Below are positions 52,992-62,012 of a stretch of DNA of 64,000 nt, piece after piece; the first letter of the stretch is position 1; every line of letters begins with the position of its first letter. The stretch is taken from positions 1 through 64,000 of the forward strand of contig NZ_JACHCR010000031.1 in the NCBI RefSeq assembly GCF_014205845.1, in the 5' to 3' direction. The stretch comes from Mucilaginibacter cryoferens (GTDB lineage: Bacteria; Bacteroidota; Bacteroidia; Sphingobacteriales; Sphingobacteriaceae). The translations under genes and the position numbers were made by a program. The notes beneath the pieces are model-generated. The model was not told the origin of the DNA. It made no database searches and was given only the letters and a program-made list of their open reading frames with translations.

Positions 52992-54533
52992 TTAATACTT
53001 TATAGCGCCAACATCAGGGTTGCCGCTTGCTGACAAAGCCGTATTGAAGAAATCGTAACCCCCATTGTTTGCGATGATCCCCCCCCCGGCAATACAGGGG
53101 GATGTACTTTGAAGGCTAAAAGCGGTGGCGGTACTTCCACCTACGCCATAAGTAGTGGGATTTGTGAATTTCGGAGCAAAGAATATGTTGTTGGAATGAT
53201 AACAGCCATTCCAGTTACTGGCCAGGATAACCGCGTTTGGATAGATGCAATTGTTTAAAAACCGTGCATTGGTCGACATTGTATTTTGTGAAAAATTGGA
53301 TACTGTACCAGTGCTGCTGATGATATTATTAATGAACGACCCAATAAAATTGGTTTGGAAGAAATAGGTGATATTGTTGGTGAGGTAAAAAACATTATTA
53401 TAGATACGGTTGGTAGTATCGGTAGCCATAAAGTTGAACATCTTCGTTCCGCCTATGGCATCATTGGCGCTGATATTATATCGTACGGTGATATTCTTTG
53501 CACTGGGCATAAATAACATAAACCCCCTGTAATTGTCATGCGAATAGTTATACTCAAAAATATCTCCACTAGTACTCAGATCAGCATCAAAAGCTTGCCC
53601 ATCAACCAATCCGCCGGTAAGTCCATATACTTCGTTATTCGAGATTATGGTGCCGCTTTCATTATACGTCCAGATTCCGGCAAAGTTCGCTGCATTAGTT
53701 ATACATACATTATGTACAACATTGCCCGTTATGAAGCCTCCACTTTGAACACTGCTCATTACGATGCCGTCTCCATAGATATTTTCAATCAGGTTATTCG
53801 AGAAAGTTACGTTTGTCGAGAGTATAGTACTTGAAGTAGTCCGTATTCCCTCTATCTGAGAATTGGCTACGTGGCAACTGTCAACCAAAATGTCATTAAA
53901 ATAACCTGATATAATGATACCACCTGTAGCCTTATTGTAATTTGAATTGCCCACTCCAGTTGAATTTACGTCATGCACGTAACAATTCCTTACATAAATA
54001 TGGTTGGCCAATGTACTAGCTGAATTAATCACCTTAATACCCGAAACCGCGTAGTGTAACCCTGTTGCAATCGTGTTAGTGATCTCCAGGTTATTAATCT
54101 CCCAGTACGACTGATTATTGAGCAAAAGCGTGATAGAGCCGTTTACTAATCCCCCGCCATTAATAATAGGTTTATTGCCTGTTCCGTACGTATTAACTAC
54201 AATAGGTGCCCCTGCTGATCCCGAGCCTAAAAACGCAACGTTCCCGGTCCAGGTGCCCCCGGCTTTAAATAAAACCTGATCGCCAGGTAAAAAGGTGTGG
54301 GCGTTTATTTTACTTATTGTTTGCCACGGACTAGCCGAACTTGTTCCGTTATTTCCGTCGTTGCCTGCGGGATCGACATAGTAGGTATTTCCGGTTACCA
54401 CAGATGCAAGGCTCCGGCCCCCAGCTGCCGTAACTAATTTATTAGATAAACCTTCTGATGTTTTTTTACATCCGGCGCATAACACTAGTATTGCGAATAC
54501 TGTTGATGCAAGTAATGAGTTTCTCATTTTCAT
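52992..54533 (-). CDS. Right-handed parallel beta-helix lipoprotein (PUL 2)
   Basis: 513 residues, lipobox 'LCAGC' (Cys22), so surface- or periplasm-anchored. 'TYYVDPAGNDGNNGTSSASP' and 'GDQVLFKAGGTWTGNVAFLG' repeat the pattern of the secreted beta-helix protein at 42941-44410. The rest is Asn/Gly/Ser-rich coils ('HNVCITNAANFAGIWTYNES'). It has its own promoter region with the 22-bp direct repeat shared with susC. Probably binds or cleaves the same polymer, as a lyase or a surface glycan-binding protein. Activity not assigned. Confidence 0.85.
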   Translation of the reverse strand: MKMRNSLLASTVFAILVLCAGCKKTSEGLSNKLVTAAGGRSLASVVTGNTYYVDPAGNDGNNGTSSASPWQTISKINAHTFLPGDQVLFKAGGTWTGNVAFLGSGSAGAPIVVNTYGTGNKPIINGGGLVNGSITLLLNNQSYWEINNLEITNTIATGLHYAVSGIKVINSASTLANHIYVRNCYVHDVNSTGVGNSNYNKATGGIIISGYFNDILVDSCHVANSQIEGIRTTSSTILSTNVTFSNNLIENIYGDGIVMSSVQSGGFITGNVVHNVCITNAANFAGIWTYNESGTIISNNEVYGLTGGLVDGQAFDADLSTSGDIFEYNYSHDNYRGFMLFMPSAKNITVRYNISANDAIGGTKMFNFMATDTTNRIYNNVFYLTNNITYFFQTNFIGSFINNIISSTGTVSNFSQNTMSTNARFLNNCIYPNAVILASNWNGCYHSNNIFFAPKFTNPTTYGVGGSTATAFSLQSTSPCIAGGGIIANNGGYDFFNTALSASGNPDVGAIKY

Positions 54534-54598
54534 ACGTTTTTAAGTTAATAAATGGGTTATTTGATAAAGTAAAAGTAGAAGGCCCTTGTAAGAGATAG

Positions 54599-54630
54599 GG
54601 GGTAAAATCCAAACTATGTCGGGGTAAAAT
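54599..54630. promoter_or_regulatory. 22-bp-period direct repeat upstream of the beta-helix lipoprotein (candidate HTCS operator)
   Basis: GGGGTAAAAT at 54599-54608 and 54621-54630, start-to-start 22 bp, followed by TTCTAA as in the susC site (AAAATTCTAA). Same orientation relative to the controlled gene; 66-97 bp from its start. Confidence 0.55.
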
Positions 54631-54762
54631 TCTAATTAAACGCCTGGGACAGCGATTAGACGGGTTTCAATTTATAGCTTTATACCACAGCTGATAGTAT
54701 AAGTTATAAAGACCTTTATAAATAATTATGTCGCACATTATATTTTGTGAAATGACCAAATC

Positions 54763-55135
54763 ATGAAAAAAAAAGACGCAAATCATATATCGCGTAAGGA
54801 AGCATTGAAAAACTTGGCAGTTTAGCACTATTACCTGTCGCCTCCTCTTCAGTTATAAAAAATATCTATGATGATACAAACAAGAGAAAAGCTGGTGATA
54901 AGCGTCCTGGGTATCTAAAAAAACAACCCAACATCCTGATTATTATGGATGATCAGCATAGGGGAGATTATTTAAGATGTGCTGGCGCATTATGGCTAAG
55001 CCCCCCAACTTGGATAAGCTAGCTAAAGAAGGTGGTCGATTTTCAAATTTTTACTGTGCGGTGCCACCAGGTTACCATGCCACAATTTTTCAAAGAGATG
55101 GGGTATTATGCCGTTGTTTAAATCAACCGAAATAA
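54763..55135 (+). pseudogene. Sulfatase (arylsulfatase) N-terminal remnant, frameshifted and deleted
   Basis: ATG at 54763 opens a twin-arginine-less leader 'KDANHISRKEALKNLAV', which hits a stop. A second frame carries 'QPNILIIMDDQHRGDYLRCA', the sulfatase N-terminal metal-binding block. A third has 'PNLDKLAKEGGRFSNFYCAV', leading up to the formylglycine site, but the C/S-x-P-S-R motif itself is gone ('PPGYHATIFQ'). At least two frameshifts and a large 3' deletion. It diverges from the beta-helix gene, and was probably once part of PUL 2 acting on a sulfated glycan. Confidence 0.75.
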
Positions 55136-55237
55136 GAAAATACAAGACTCACAAATAAATCCCAGGAATTCTTTTAAAACTATTTATTAAGTTGTTAACT
55201 TTAATAAACCAATCATAATATCAACCTTTTCCTGACC

Positions 55238-56695
55238 ATGAAGCGCACCTGTCTGATTTTTGGCGTCCTCATTTTTACCCTGACGGGGTATACTGGTTAT
55301 TCACAGCAACTGAAAAAAAGGCAAATCGACAGCCTGCGCAAGGTAGCTGAGTTGTCAAAGGACCTGCAGGAGAGCGTCAGGATGTTGACTATAGCCTGCG
55401 ATGCCTCAAAGAAAATCCACGACGAAGACGGATTAGTCGAGAGTCTGTTACTTATCGCTTCAAAATACAGTAATGTCAAACAATTTGAAAACACCTTTAA
55501 ATATGCGGTGGCTGCAGAAAGTGTCGCTGAAAAAACAGGCAACCCGGTTTACCAAGTGAAAATCCTATTCCTGAAAGGAATCAGTTATAACAATTTAGGA
55601 TTTTACAGCGACGCCACGGAAGTATTAAATCGTGCCATTCCCGTTGCGCAGGCTATCGCTGACGTAGATCAAAGGCATTTATTTTTGGGTAACATTTATA
55701 ATGCTTTGGCCCAATATAATGAGCGTTCGAAATCGATCTCCCTTTATAAAAAGTGTTTTTCGGAATATATGCAAATGAGCAAGGCTCCAAAAGGCTCGGG
55801 CTGGCTGCAGCAGAGCGCGAACAACCTGGGAACCGCGTATTACTATTCAGAGAAATATGACTCAGCAGGGTATTATTTCACCAAAGCACTACACTTTGCT
55901 ATCGCCCAAAAGGATACCATAATCTTGGCGAATGTCTACGATAATTTAGGCTCTCTTAGCTACCAGAAAAAGCAATATGTGGCTGCTAAAAAATATTTTC
56001 AAACGGCTTACTTTTTAAATACTATTATAAAGGACTCCTACCTGGAAAATGATATTTGTACATTCCTGGCAAAAATACATACTGCGTTGAACGAAAATGA
56101 AAAAGCCAAGAAATATTTTGACCGGGCGATCTATCTGAAGGACAGCCTTTCCGCTGCCGAGAAACGTAGTGTTAAAACCCCGCTCAATTATATCGTTAAA
56201 TACAAAGAGCAGCAACTCGCAAAAAGCCAGAGCAGCGATCTCCGAATCATATTCATTACCGGCATGTTACTTATCGTCGCATTATCCGCTACATTTTTTT
56301 ACCGCTATATGTTAAAAAAGGAGAGCAGAATCAGTGAGGAAAAAGTAAACGATCTGATCGAAAAAATGGAACTTAATGCGGAAGGGCAATCTCCTTCCAG
56401 GATAGAAGAATTAAAGGGGATCGTACAACTAGCGGTTAACAACAACCCTGCCTTCTTTACAAAATACAATGAATTTGATCCTTTGTTTAGCAAAAAACTA
56501 CTTGCTGAAGCACCTACTCTGACAGCGATCGAGCTTGAGTTCTGCCTATTTTTCAAGTTAAGTTTCGAAACCAAAGAGATCGCACGTTATAACAGGCTCT
56601 CCGTTCGTGCTGTCGAGGGGAAAAAATACAGGATCAGAAAGAAACTTAGTATCCCCTCCAACCAGGATATTAGTATCTGGATGAACCACATCTGA
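55238..56695 (+). CDS. TPR-containing membrane regulator with C-terminal LuxR-like HTH
   Basis: 485 residues: signal peptide (1-22); about six tetratricopeptide-like helical repeats (~30-310); a transmembrane helix (~336-356); a short coiled segment (~357-395); and a cytoplasmic C-terminal HTH at ~428-485 ('LTAIELEFCLFFKLSFETKE', 'IARYNRLSVRAVEGKKYRIR'). The architecture puts a periplasmic TPR sensor on a DNA-binding domain, a known Bacteroidota style. It is a paralogue of the gene at 62215-63711. Its targets may include the nearby secreted proteins. Ligand unknown. Confidence 0.88.
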   Translation: MKRTCLIFGVLIFTLTGYTGYSQQLKKRQIDSLRKVAELSKDLQESVRMLTIACDASKKIHDEDGLVESLLLIASKYSNVKQFENTFKYAVAAESVAEKTGNPVYQVKILFLKGISYNNLGFYSDATEVLNRAIPVAQAIADVDQRHLFLGNIYNALAQYNERSKSISLYKKCFSEYMQMSKAPKGSGWLQQSANNLGTAYYYSEKYDSAGYYFTKALHFAIAQKDTIILANVYDNLGSLSYQKKQYVAAKKYFQTAYFLNTIIKDSYLENDICTFLAKIHTALNENEKAKKYFDRAIYLKDSLSAAEKRSVKTPLNYIVKYKEQQLAKSQSSDLRIIFITGMLLIVALSATFFYRYMLKKESRISEEKVNDLIEKMELNAEGQSPSRIEELKGIVQLAVNNNPAFFTKYNEFDPLFSKKLLAEAPTLTAIELEFCLFFKLSFETKEIARYNRLSVRAVEGKKYRIRKKLSIPSNQDISIWMNHI

Positions 56696-56904
56696 TCGGC
56701 CCAGCTTTTAGCCCCCGACCGACACTTGTAAGGCATTAATTATCAATAACTTTCTTGATAAAAGATTAGCTAAGCAGCAATTTTATTGGCTAAATCCTGT
56801 AAATTCGAAAACCATTGACGAAAATTTTATGCTACTTCGAAAGCTAAATAGCTTGTCTCAAATACAATCACGTTGTGACGATTGCCGTTGTCTTATAATT
56901 CAAT

Positions 56905-57810
56905 TTATCCCCTATATGCACTTGGCGTAACTCCTTCTATTCGTTTGAATAGTTTGGTGAAATAATTTAGGTTATTAAAGCCGGTTTGATAGCATGCTTC
57001 TGTGATGCTGACTTTCGTATCTGCGAGTATATATTTCGCCTTTTGGATTCTTTCCCTTTGAATATATTCCAGCGGCGATATACCCAACTGTGTTTTAAAT
57101 GCATGAAAAAATGCGGAGCGACTCATACAGGATTCACTAGCCAGTTTATCGATACTTATTTTTTCAGCAAGGTGATCCTTAATGTATTGTATAACTGGTG
57201 AAAGATGATAATGTTCGGGCAAAGCAGTTTCCTGAATCATCGCAAGATTTTGTGTCTGGATGATGCGCAGTAACAGAAATTTTAGCGATAGATCGGCCAG
57301 GGCATCTTTTGCCACGCTTTCTTCCATACTTATACTTATAAGTTTGCTGATGCTAGCGGCCAGTTCTTTATTATTGAGAAAATGATATCTATCAAAATTT
57401 AACTTCCATTCAAAAGGTGCTTCAATATCGGGATAATTCATATTCAGGAATTCAAGGTTTTTATTAACCATATTCCAATCCAATGCCAGCGTGGCGCATT
57501 GCACAGGATGTCTTTCATCTGCATCCGGGAAGTTTACGTTCATCGATACCCCTTCCGGTAGTATAACACTTTCTCCTGGTAAAAAATCAAATTCTTCAGA
57601 TTCAGCCAGTGTCATAATTTTCCGGCCTCGCATCATACTCGAAACCACTAAGCCGCTGTAGGATAAATGCACATTATCACAGCGGTGAAAGGTTTCAAAA
57701 ATATTAAGCTCACAATCTTTCAGACTAAAAATACGTCGATGCTCCACCAGCGACTCTAATTGGTTGCAATCACTCAAGTTAATGGGTGCAAGATGGCAGG
57801 TTTGATTCAT
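56905..57810 (-). CDS. AraC-family transcriptional regulator
   Basis: 301 residues from the ATG at 57808-57810 ('MNQTCHLAPINLSDCNQLE'); the longer frame adds a hydrophobic leader that is atypical for this family. It has an N-terminal cupin-like domain with 'FDFLPGESVILPEGVSM' and a C-terminal HTH with 'MSRSAFFHAFKTQLGISPLE' and 'ITEACYQTGFNNLNYFTKLF'. It resembles AraC_N-type regulators of aldehyde/alcohol metabolism. Divergent from the GlcG-like/formaldehyde dehydrogenase pair, which is its likely target through the GTTCTA repeats at 57942-57968. Confidence 0.92.
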   Translation of the reverse strand: MNQTCHLAPINLSDCNQLESLVEHRRIFSLKDCELNIFETFHRCDNVHLSYSGLVVSSMMRGRKIMTLAESEEFDFLPGESVILPEGVSMNVNFPDADERHPVQCATLALDWNMVNKNLEFLNMNYPDIEAPFEWKLNFDRYHFLNNKELAASISKLISISMEESVAKDALADLSLKFLLLRIIQTQNLAMIQETALPEHYHLSPVIQYIKDHLAEKISIDKLASESCMSRSAFFHAFKTQLGISPLEYIQRERIQKAKYILADTKVSITEACYQTGFNNLNYFTKLFKRIEGVTPSAYRG

Positions 57811-57941
57811 GGCTCTTAGCATTAGTGACAGATAAATAACAATAATCAGCGGTATTCTGACAAACAGCACTCGGCTTCCAATGTATAAAATTAAATAGAA
57901 ATTGGGAAAGCTTTGTCGCCTGAGTATTGATTAGGATAATC

Positions 57942-57968
57942 GTTCTAATAATATAGATGATTGTTCTA
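57942..57968 (+). promoter_or_regulatory. 21-bp-spaced GTTCTA direct repeat (candidate AraC operator)
   Basis: GTTCTA at 57942-57947 and 57963-57968, spaced by 21 bp, immediately upstream of a -33-like TTG (57969-57971). This is the geometry expected of an AraC activator overlapping the -33 region. Confidence 0.5.
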
Positions 57969-57997
57969 TTGCCCTGCTGCCTGCTATCCTAATTTTG
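57969..57997 (+). promoter_or_regulatory. Candidate promoter of the GlcG-like/formaldehyde dehydrogenase genes
   Basis: TTG (57969-57971), an 18-bp spacer, then TAATTTTG (57990-57997), matching the Bacteroidota -33/-7 pattern, 29 bp before the ATG at 58027. Confidence 0.5.
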
Positions 57998-58026
57998 GTA
58001 TTTAAAATCCATTTAAATCAACAATT

Positions 58027-58428
58027 ATGAATATTACATTAAAACAGGCAGAGGCTGTAATAGCTGCTGCAAAAGCAAAAGCCGTAGCCTTGAATACCCT
58101 GATGAATATTGCCGTGGTAGACTCGGGTACGAACCTAGTTGCATTCGCACACATGGACAACGCATGGTTGGGCTCCATCGATATTTCCCAGAAGAAAGCA
58201 CGTACAGCCCGCTATTTTAATATGGCTTCCGGCGAAATCGGGAAATTGTCGCAACCTGGCGGCCCTTTGTACAATATCGAACATTCTAATAGCGGCCTTA
58301 TCACTTTCCCCGGCGGAGTACTCATTACTAATACAGGCGGCGAAATTATAGGGGCCGTGGGCATTTCAGGTGACTCCGTTGAAAATGATCATGCTGTTGC
58401 ACAGGCCGGTGCCGATGCCATAAAATAA
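58027..58428 (+). CDS. GlcG/HbpS-family (DUF336) protein
   Basis: 133 residues with the family core '[19 protein letters not shown]', '[20 protein letters not shown]', '[20 protein letters not shown]' and '[12 protein letters not shown]'. Members bind haem or corrinoids, or act as small sensors and accessory proteins, and often neighbour oxidoreductases. It lies 55 bp upstream of the formaldehyde dehydrogenase and is presumably co-transcribed. The specific role is unknown. Confidence 0.92.
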   Translation: MNITLKQAEAVIAAAKAKAVALNTLMNIAVVDSGTNLVAFAHMDNAWLGSIDISQKKARTARYFNMASGEIGKLSQPGGPLYNIEHSNSGLITFPGGVLITNTGGEIIGAVGISGDSVENDHAVAQAGADAIK

Positions 58429-58483
58429 TAGCATCGTTTGGTCGGGCTCTTTTCATTCATCAAATCATTAAAAACAAGTTGTT

Positions 58484-59674
58484 ATGTGTCAAAATCATGG
58501 AGTAGCTTACGTTAGCCCAGGTGTGGTTGAGGTAAAGGAAATTGAATACCCAAAGCTGGCATTGGGTAACCGTAAATGTGAACATGGAGTTATACTTAAA
58601 ATAGTTTCTACCAATATTTGCGGCAGCGATCAGCATATGGTACGCGGCCGTACGACTGCTCCTTCGGGACTTGTATTAGGTCATGAAATCACTGGCTTAA
58701 TCATCGAAGCCGGCCGCGATGTAGAATTTGCAAAGGTGGGTGACCTGGTATCGGTACCGTTCAATATTGCCTGCGGACGTTGCCGCAACTGTAAAGGTGG
58801 CCAGACCGGGATTTGCCTTAATGTGAATCCAGCACGTCCCGGCGCAGCCTATGGCTACGTGGATATGGGGGGCTGGGTTGGCGGCCAGGCGGAATATGTA
58901 ATGGTGCCTTATGCAGATTTTAACTTGCTTAAATTTCCGGACAGCGATCAGGCTATGGCCAAGATTAAAGACCTGACCTTGCTCTCTGATATCTTCCCCA
59001 CCGGATTTCACGGTGCTGTAACCGCTGGCGTTGGCCCCGGAAGTATTGTCTACGTCGCAGGTGCGGGCCCTGTGGGTCTGGCCTGTGCAGCTTCCTGTCA
59101 TTTGTTGGGTGCCGCCGTTGTAATTGTCGGCGATATGATTGACGAACGCTTAGCACAGGCCAGAAGCTTTGGCTGTGAAACCATAGATTTAAAACAAGAA
59201 GCTAGTTTAGCAGATCAAATTGCAGCCATTGTAGGGGTACCCGAAGTAGATTGTGCCGTAGATTGCGTTGGTTTCGAAGCTAAGGGGCATGGTCATGACA
59301 GCGGCCAGGAACAGCCCGCTACTGTATTGAATTCCATTATGGAGATTACCCGTGCCGGAGGTCAATTGGGCATACCGGGGCTGTATGTTACGGGCGATCC
59401 TGGCGGCGTAGACGAAGCGGCTAAAACTGGAAGTCTGAAAATCCGCATCGGCTTAGGCTGGGCGAAATCACATTCTATCCATACCGGTCAGTGCCCGGTA
59501 ATGAAATACCACCGCCAGTTAATGAATGCCATCTTATACGATAAAATAAGGATTGCAGATGCTGTCAACGTGGAAGTGATCACATTAAAAGATGCGGTAA
59601 AAGGTTACCACGATTTTGATAAGGGTGCGGCAAAGAAATTTGTTATTGATCCGCATGGAATGATTGCAAATTAA
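58484..59674 (+). CDS. fdhA: Glutathione-independent formaldehyde dehydrogenase (zinc alcohol dehydrogenase family)
   Basis: 396 residues. 'NICGSDQHMVRGRTTAPSG' gives the catalytic zinc Cys, 'LVLGHEITG' the His-Glu pair, and 'IACGRCRNCKGGQTGICLN' the structural zinc cysteines. 'GAGPVGLACAASCHLLGAAV' is the NAD Rossmann motif. The extra 'NPARPGAAYGYVDMGGWVGG' loop marks the formaldehyde dehydrogenase (FdhA/FDM) subgroup of P. putida type, which oxidises formaldehyde to formate without glutathione. It pairs with a GlcG-like gene under a divergent AraC regulator: a detoxification module. Confidence 0.93.
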   Translation: MCQNHGVAYVSPGVVEVKEIEYPKLALGNRKCEHGVILKIVSTNICGSDQHMVRGRTTAPSGLVLGHEITGLIIEAGRDVEFAKVGDLVSVPFNIACGRCRNCKGGQTGICLNVNPARPGAAYGYVDMGGWVGGQAEYVMVPYADFNLLKFPDSDQAMAKIKDLTLLSDIFPTGFHGAVTAGVGPGSIVYVAGAGPVGLACAASCHLLGAAVVIVGDMIDERLAQARSFGCETIDLKQEASLADQIAAIVGVPEVDCAVDCVGFEAKGHGHDSGQEQPATVLNSIMEITRAGGQLGIPGLYVTGDPGGVDEAAKTGSLKIRIGLGWAKSHSIHTGQCPVMKYHRQLMNAILYDKIRIADAVNVEVITLKDAVKGYHDFDKGAAKKFVIDPHGMIAN

Positions 59675-59708
59675 ATCCATCCTTAGCTTATTGATGAAGT
59701 GAGTTTCA

Positions 59709-59755
59709 TAGAGAAAAACTTGCGGGCTAGTTAATATCTGCCTCACAAGTTTTTC
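59709..59755 (+). terminator. Hairpin terminator after the formaldehyde dehydrogenase gene
   Basis: AAAAACTTG (59712-59720) pairs with CAAGTTTTT (59744-59752), extended by GGC/GCC, 35 bp after the stop. The U-rich right arm acts as a tail. The rest of the gap to 60029 has no gene I would call. Confidence 0.55.
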
Positions 59756-60029
59756 CTCTGATGCTATTTTAGTATGGTATTTTTTTTGCATACCAGAACG
59801 TCTATATTCCAGCCAGTATCATCATTTGATGCTGTGAAAGTGTACCCTTCTAAATTATGCGCGCTGATGTCGGGTTTATAACCGCGCTGTTTTACCTTTT
59901 TAGTTTGTTTGTGTAGATGTGTGTAGTTGTTTTTGCAAACAGCGGCCGCGTAACTCATTATTTTTGCGGCTCGCTCAGCTAACCTGGAATAGGCTTGTAA
60001 GCGTAAACGAAGCAATCAAAAATTAAATA

Positions 60030-60980
60030 ATGAATAAACATTTATTTACCGGTATCCTGTTACTTCTTTCCATATCAATTCAGGCACAAACAGCGCGATC
60101 TGGGATAAACAACCCATCACCGACTGTTACATTGGATGTTACGGGAAATCCAACAAGCACGACTTATCTAGATGGGATAATGGCTCCAAGAGTAACAGGG
60201 GTACTGTTAAGGGCGAAAACATATACCGCCACTCAAAATAGTGCGATTGTCTATGTAACTACCGCAGATCCTGCACCTGCAGGGCAAACTATAAATGTTA
60301 CTTCGGTCGGTTACTACTATTTTAGCGGACCAACATTAAGATGGGTAAGGTTTGTGGGTGGTTCTGGGCCGGCCTCTACAATAGTAGGGCAAATTTTAAC
60401 TGCTGATGCGAATGGGCTTGGGGCATGGCAAACACTGGCATTAACTTCTGTAGCAGGTGTAACACCAGGCCCAACTGTAAGTTTTACCAAGTACGGAACC
60501 GGGACCCCTCCCAACACTATTCTATTTACAAACGGTTATATTATACTGCCTCCGGGTAAATGGTTAGTTGCTTTTGGTACCAAAGCAGGGATTGGGAATA
60601 ATACAGGATCTATCCCCAGGATTCTAAATACTGATGCTTCATTATGGCTTACCTTGTATTTAAGCGATGATGCTACTACAGGAGGTAATACAGCAGATTA
60701 TGTAACAGCAGATTCCGGCCCCAGGGGGTCTGCCGGTGTTTTGGGAAGAGGTTCCAGTAAAACTTATGTTTCCGGCTATGAAGTTGTTAATAATACCGGC
60801 ACCGCCAGCAAAAAATATTACTTATGGGCTTATCAGGAGCAGGATATTAACCCTAATATAACAGCCAGCAGTAAAACACAATACGATAATGGCAGCGGTA
60901 CATCGGTTGATGCATTTTGGGTAAATGTAATGGATAATACTTACCAGGAAAGATACTTTTTTGCTATTCCTATTCAATAG
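60030..60980 (+). CDS. Secreted protein, first of a tandem paralogue pair
   Basis: 316 residues with signal peptide ('HLFTGILLLLSISIQAQTA'). The N-terminal ~100 residues ('TVTLDVTGNPTSTTYLDGIM', 'APRVTGVLLR', 'NVTSVGYYYFSGPTLRWVRF') are a module seen at the start of many Bacteroidota surface and tail-fibre-like proteins. The C-terminal part ('LPPGKWLVAFGTKAGIGNNT', 'YYLWAYQEQDIN', 'ERYFFAIPIQ') looks beta-rich. No C-terminal sorting signal is obvious. Function unknown; perhaps adhesion or a surface layer. Confidence 0.8.
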   Translation: MNKHLFTGILLLLSISIQAQTARSGINNPSPTVTLDVTGNPTSTTYLDGIMAPRVTGVLLRAKTYTATQNSAIVYVTTADPAPAGQTINVTSVGYYYFSGPTLRWVRFVGGSGPASTIVGQILTADANGLGAWQTLALTSVAGVTPGPTVSFTKYGTGTPPNTILFTNGYIILPPGKWLVAFGTKAGIGNNTGSIPRILNTDASLWLTLYLSDDATTGGNTADYVTADSGPRGSAGVLGRGSSKTYVSGYEVVNNTGTASKKYYLWAYQEQDINPNITASSKTQYDNGSGTSVDAFWVNVMDNTYQERYFFAIPIQ

Positions 60981-61049
60981 CTTTCTTATAAGTTATTGGA
61001 TCAATTCACCAATCATTCCGTTTATACCCGTAAAAAATCAAAATTAAAC

Positions 61050-62012
61050 ATGACTAAACATCTATTTTCAGTTGTACTATTCCTTGTTTCTATTTCAGTT
61101 CAGGCACAAACAACACTATCGGGCATAAACAATTCGGCACCAACTGTTACATTGGATGTTACAGGTAACCCGACAGCCACGGATTATCTTGATGGGATAA
61201 TGGCCCCAAGAATTACAGGAGCACAGCTGAAGTTGAAAACATACACCGTAGCTGAAAATAGTGCTATTGTTTATGTAAATACCGCAGATCCTGCACCAGC
61301 AGGGCAAACTATAAATGTTACTGCGCCCGGTTATTATTATTTTGACGGGCCAACATTAAGCTGGGTAAGGTTTGCGGGGGGGGCTGGTGCAGCGGCTATT
61401 ACAGGGCAAGTTTTAACATCTGATGCGAATGGGTTGGGAGTATGGAAAGCCCTGGGAGTAAGCTCTATACCAGGTACCTTTCCAGTTACGCCTGTAAATT
61501 TCACGTCTTACGGACCCGCACAAATTGCCGGAGGCCCTCCCGACACTATTTTAAATACAACAGCCTATATTACATTACCTCCAGGTAAATGGTTAGTTGC
61601 TTTTGGCACAACAGCCGGGATTGGGTATAATGGATTTTACCCTAGGATGTTAAATACTGATGCTTCATTATGGTTTAGCTTATATTTAAGCGATGATGCT
61701 ACTATAGGAGGTAATACGGTCGATTACATCACTGCAGATGCAGGCCCCAGAGGATCTGGAGGCATTTTGGGGCGAGGTACCAATAAAACTTATGTTTCCG
61801 GCTCTGAAGCCATTAATAATAGTAGCGGTGGCAGCAAAAAATATTATTTGTGGGCTTATCAGCAGCAGAATATTAATTCTAGTATACCAACCAGTAGTAA
61901 AACACAGTACGACGATGCATCAACTGCACACAATCAGGTTAATGCATATTGGATTGGTATAATGGGAGTTGGCTATTGGGAAAGATACTTTTTTGCTATT
62001 CCTATTCAATAG
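61050..62012 (+). CDS. Secreted protein, second of a tandem paralogue pair
   Basis: 320 residues from the ATG at 61050 (signal 'HLFSVVLFLVSISVQAQTT'); an upstream TTG is less likely. Roughly 70-75% identical to the preceding gene over its length, with the same order of modules and the same 'ERYFFAIPIQ' end. The middle segment differs (insertion around 'GPAQIAGGPPDTILNTTAYI'). The gap to the first gene is 69 bp, so a tandem duplication is clear. Likely co-expressed. Confidence 0.8.
   Translation: MTKHLFSVVLFLVSISVQAQTTLSGINNSAPTVTLDVTGNPTATDYLDGIMAPRITGAQLKLKTYTVAENSAIVYVNTADPAPAGQTINVTAPGYYYFDGPTLSWVRFAGGAGAAAITGQVLTSDANGLGVWKALGVSSIPGTFPVTPVNFTSYGPAQIAGGPPDTILNTTAYITLPPGKWLVAFGTTAGIGYNGFYPRMLNTDASLWFSLYLSDDATIGGNTVDYITADAGPRGSGGILGRGTNKTYVSGSEAINNSSGGSKKYYLWAYQQQNINSSIPTSSKTQYDDASTAHNQVNAYWIGIMGVGYWERYFFAIPIQ

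Noticed and set aside
52735..54630. Short direct repeats considered as a CRISPR-like array
   Set aside because: Only two units per site and 11-bp spacers; no cas genes in the window. The operator explanation fits better.
59764..60015. Minus-strand ORF (83 codons, 64 from its first ATG) upstream of the tandem secreted genes
   Set aside because: Starts on TTG or a weakly preceded ATG, has no recognisable domain and faces the fdhA terminator. It is possible but not supportable.
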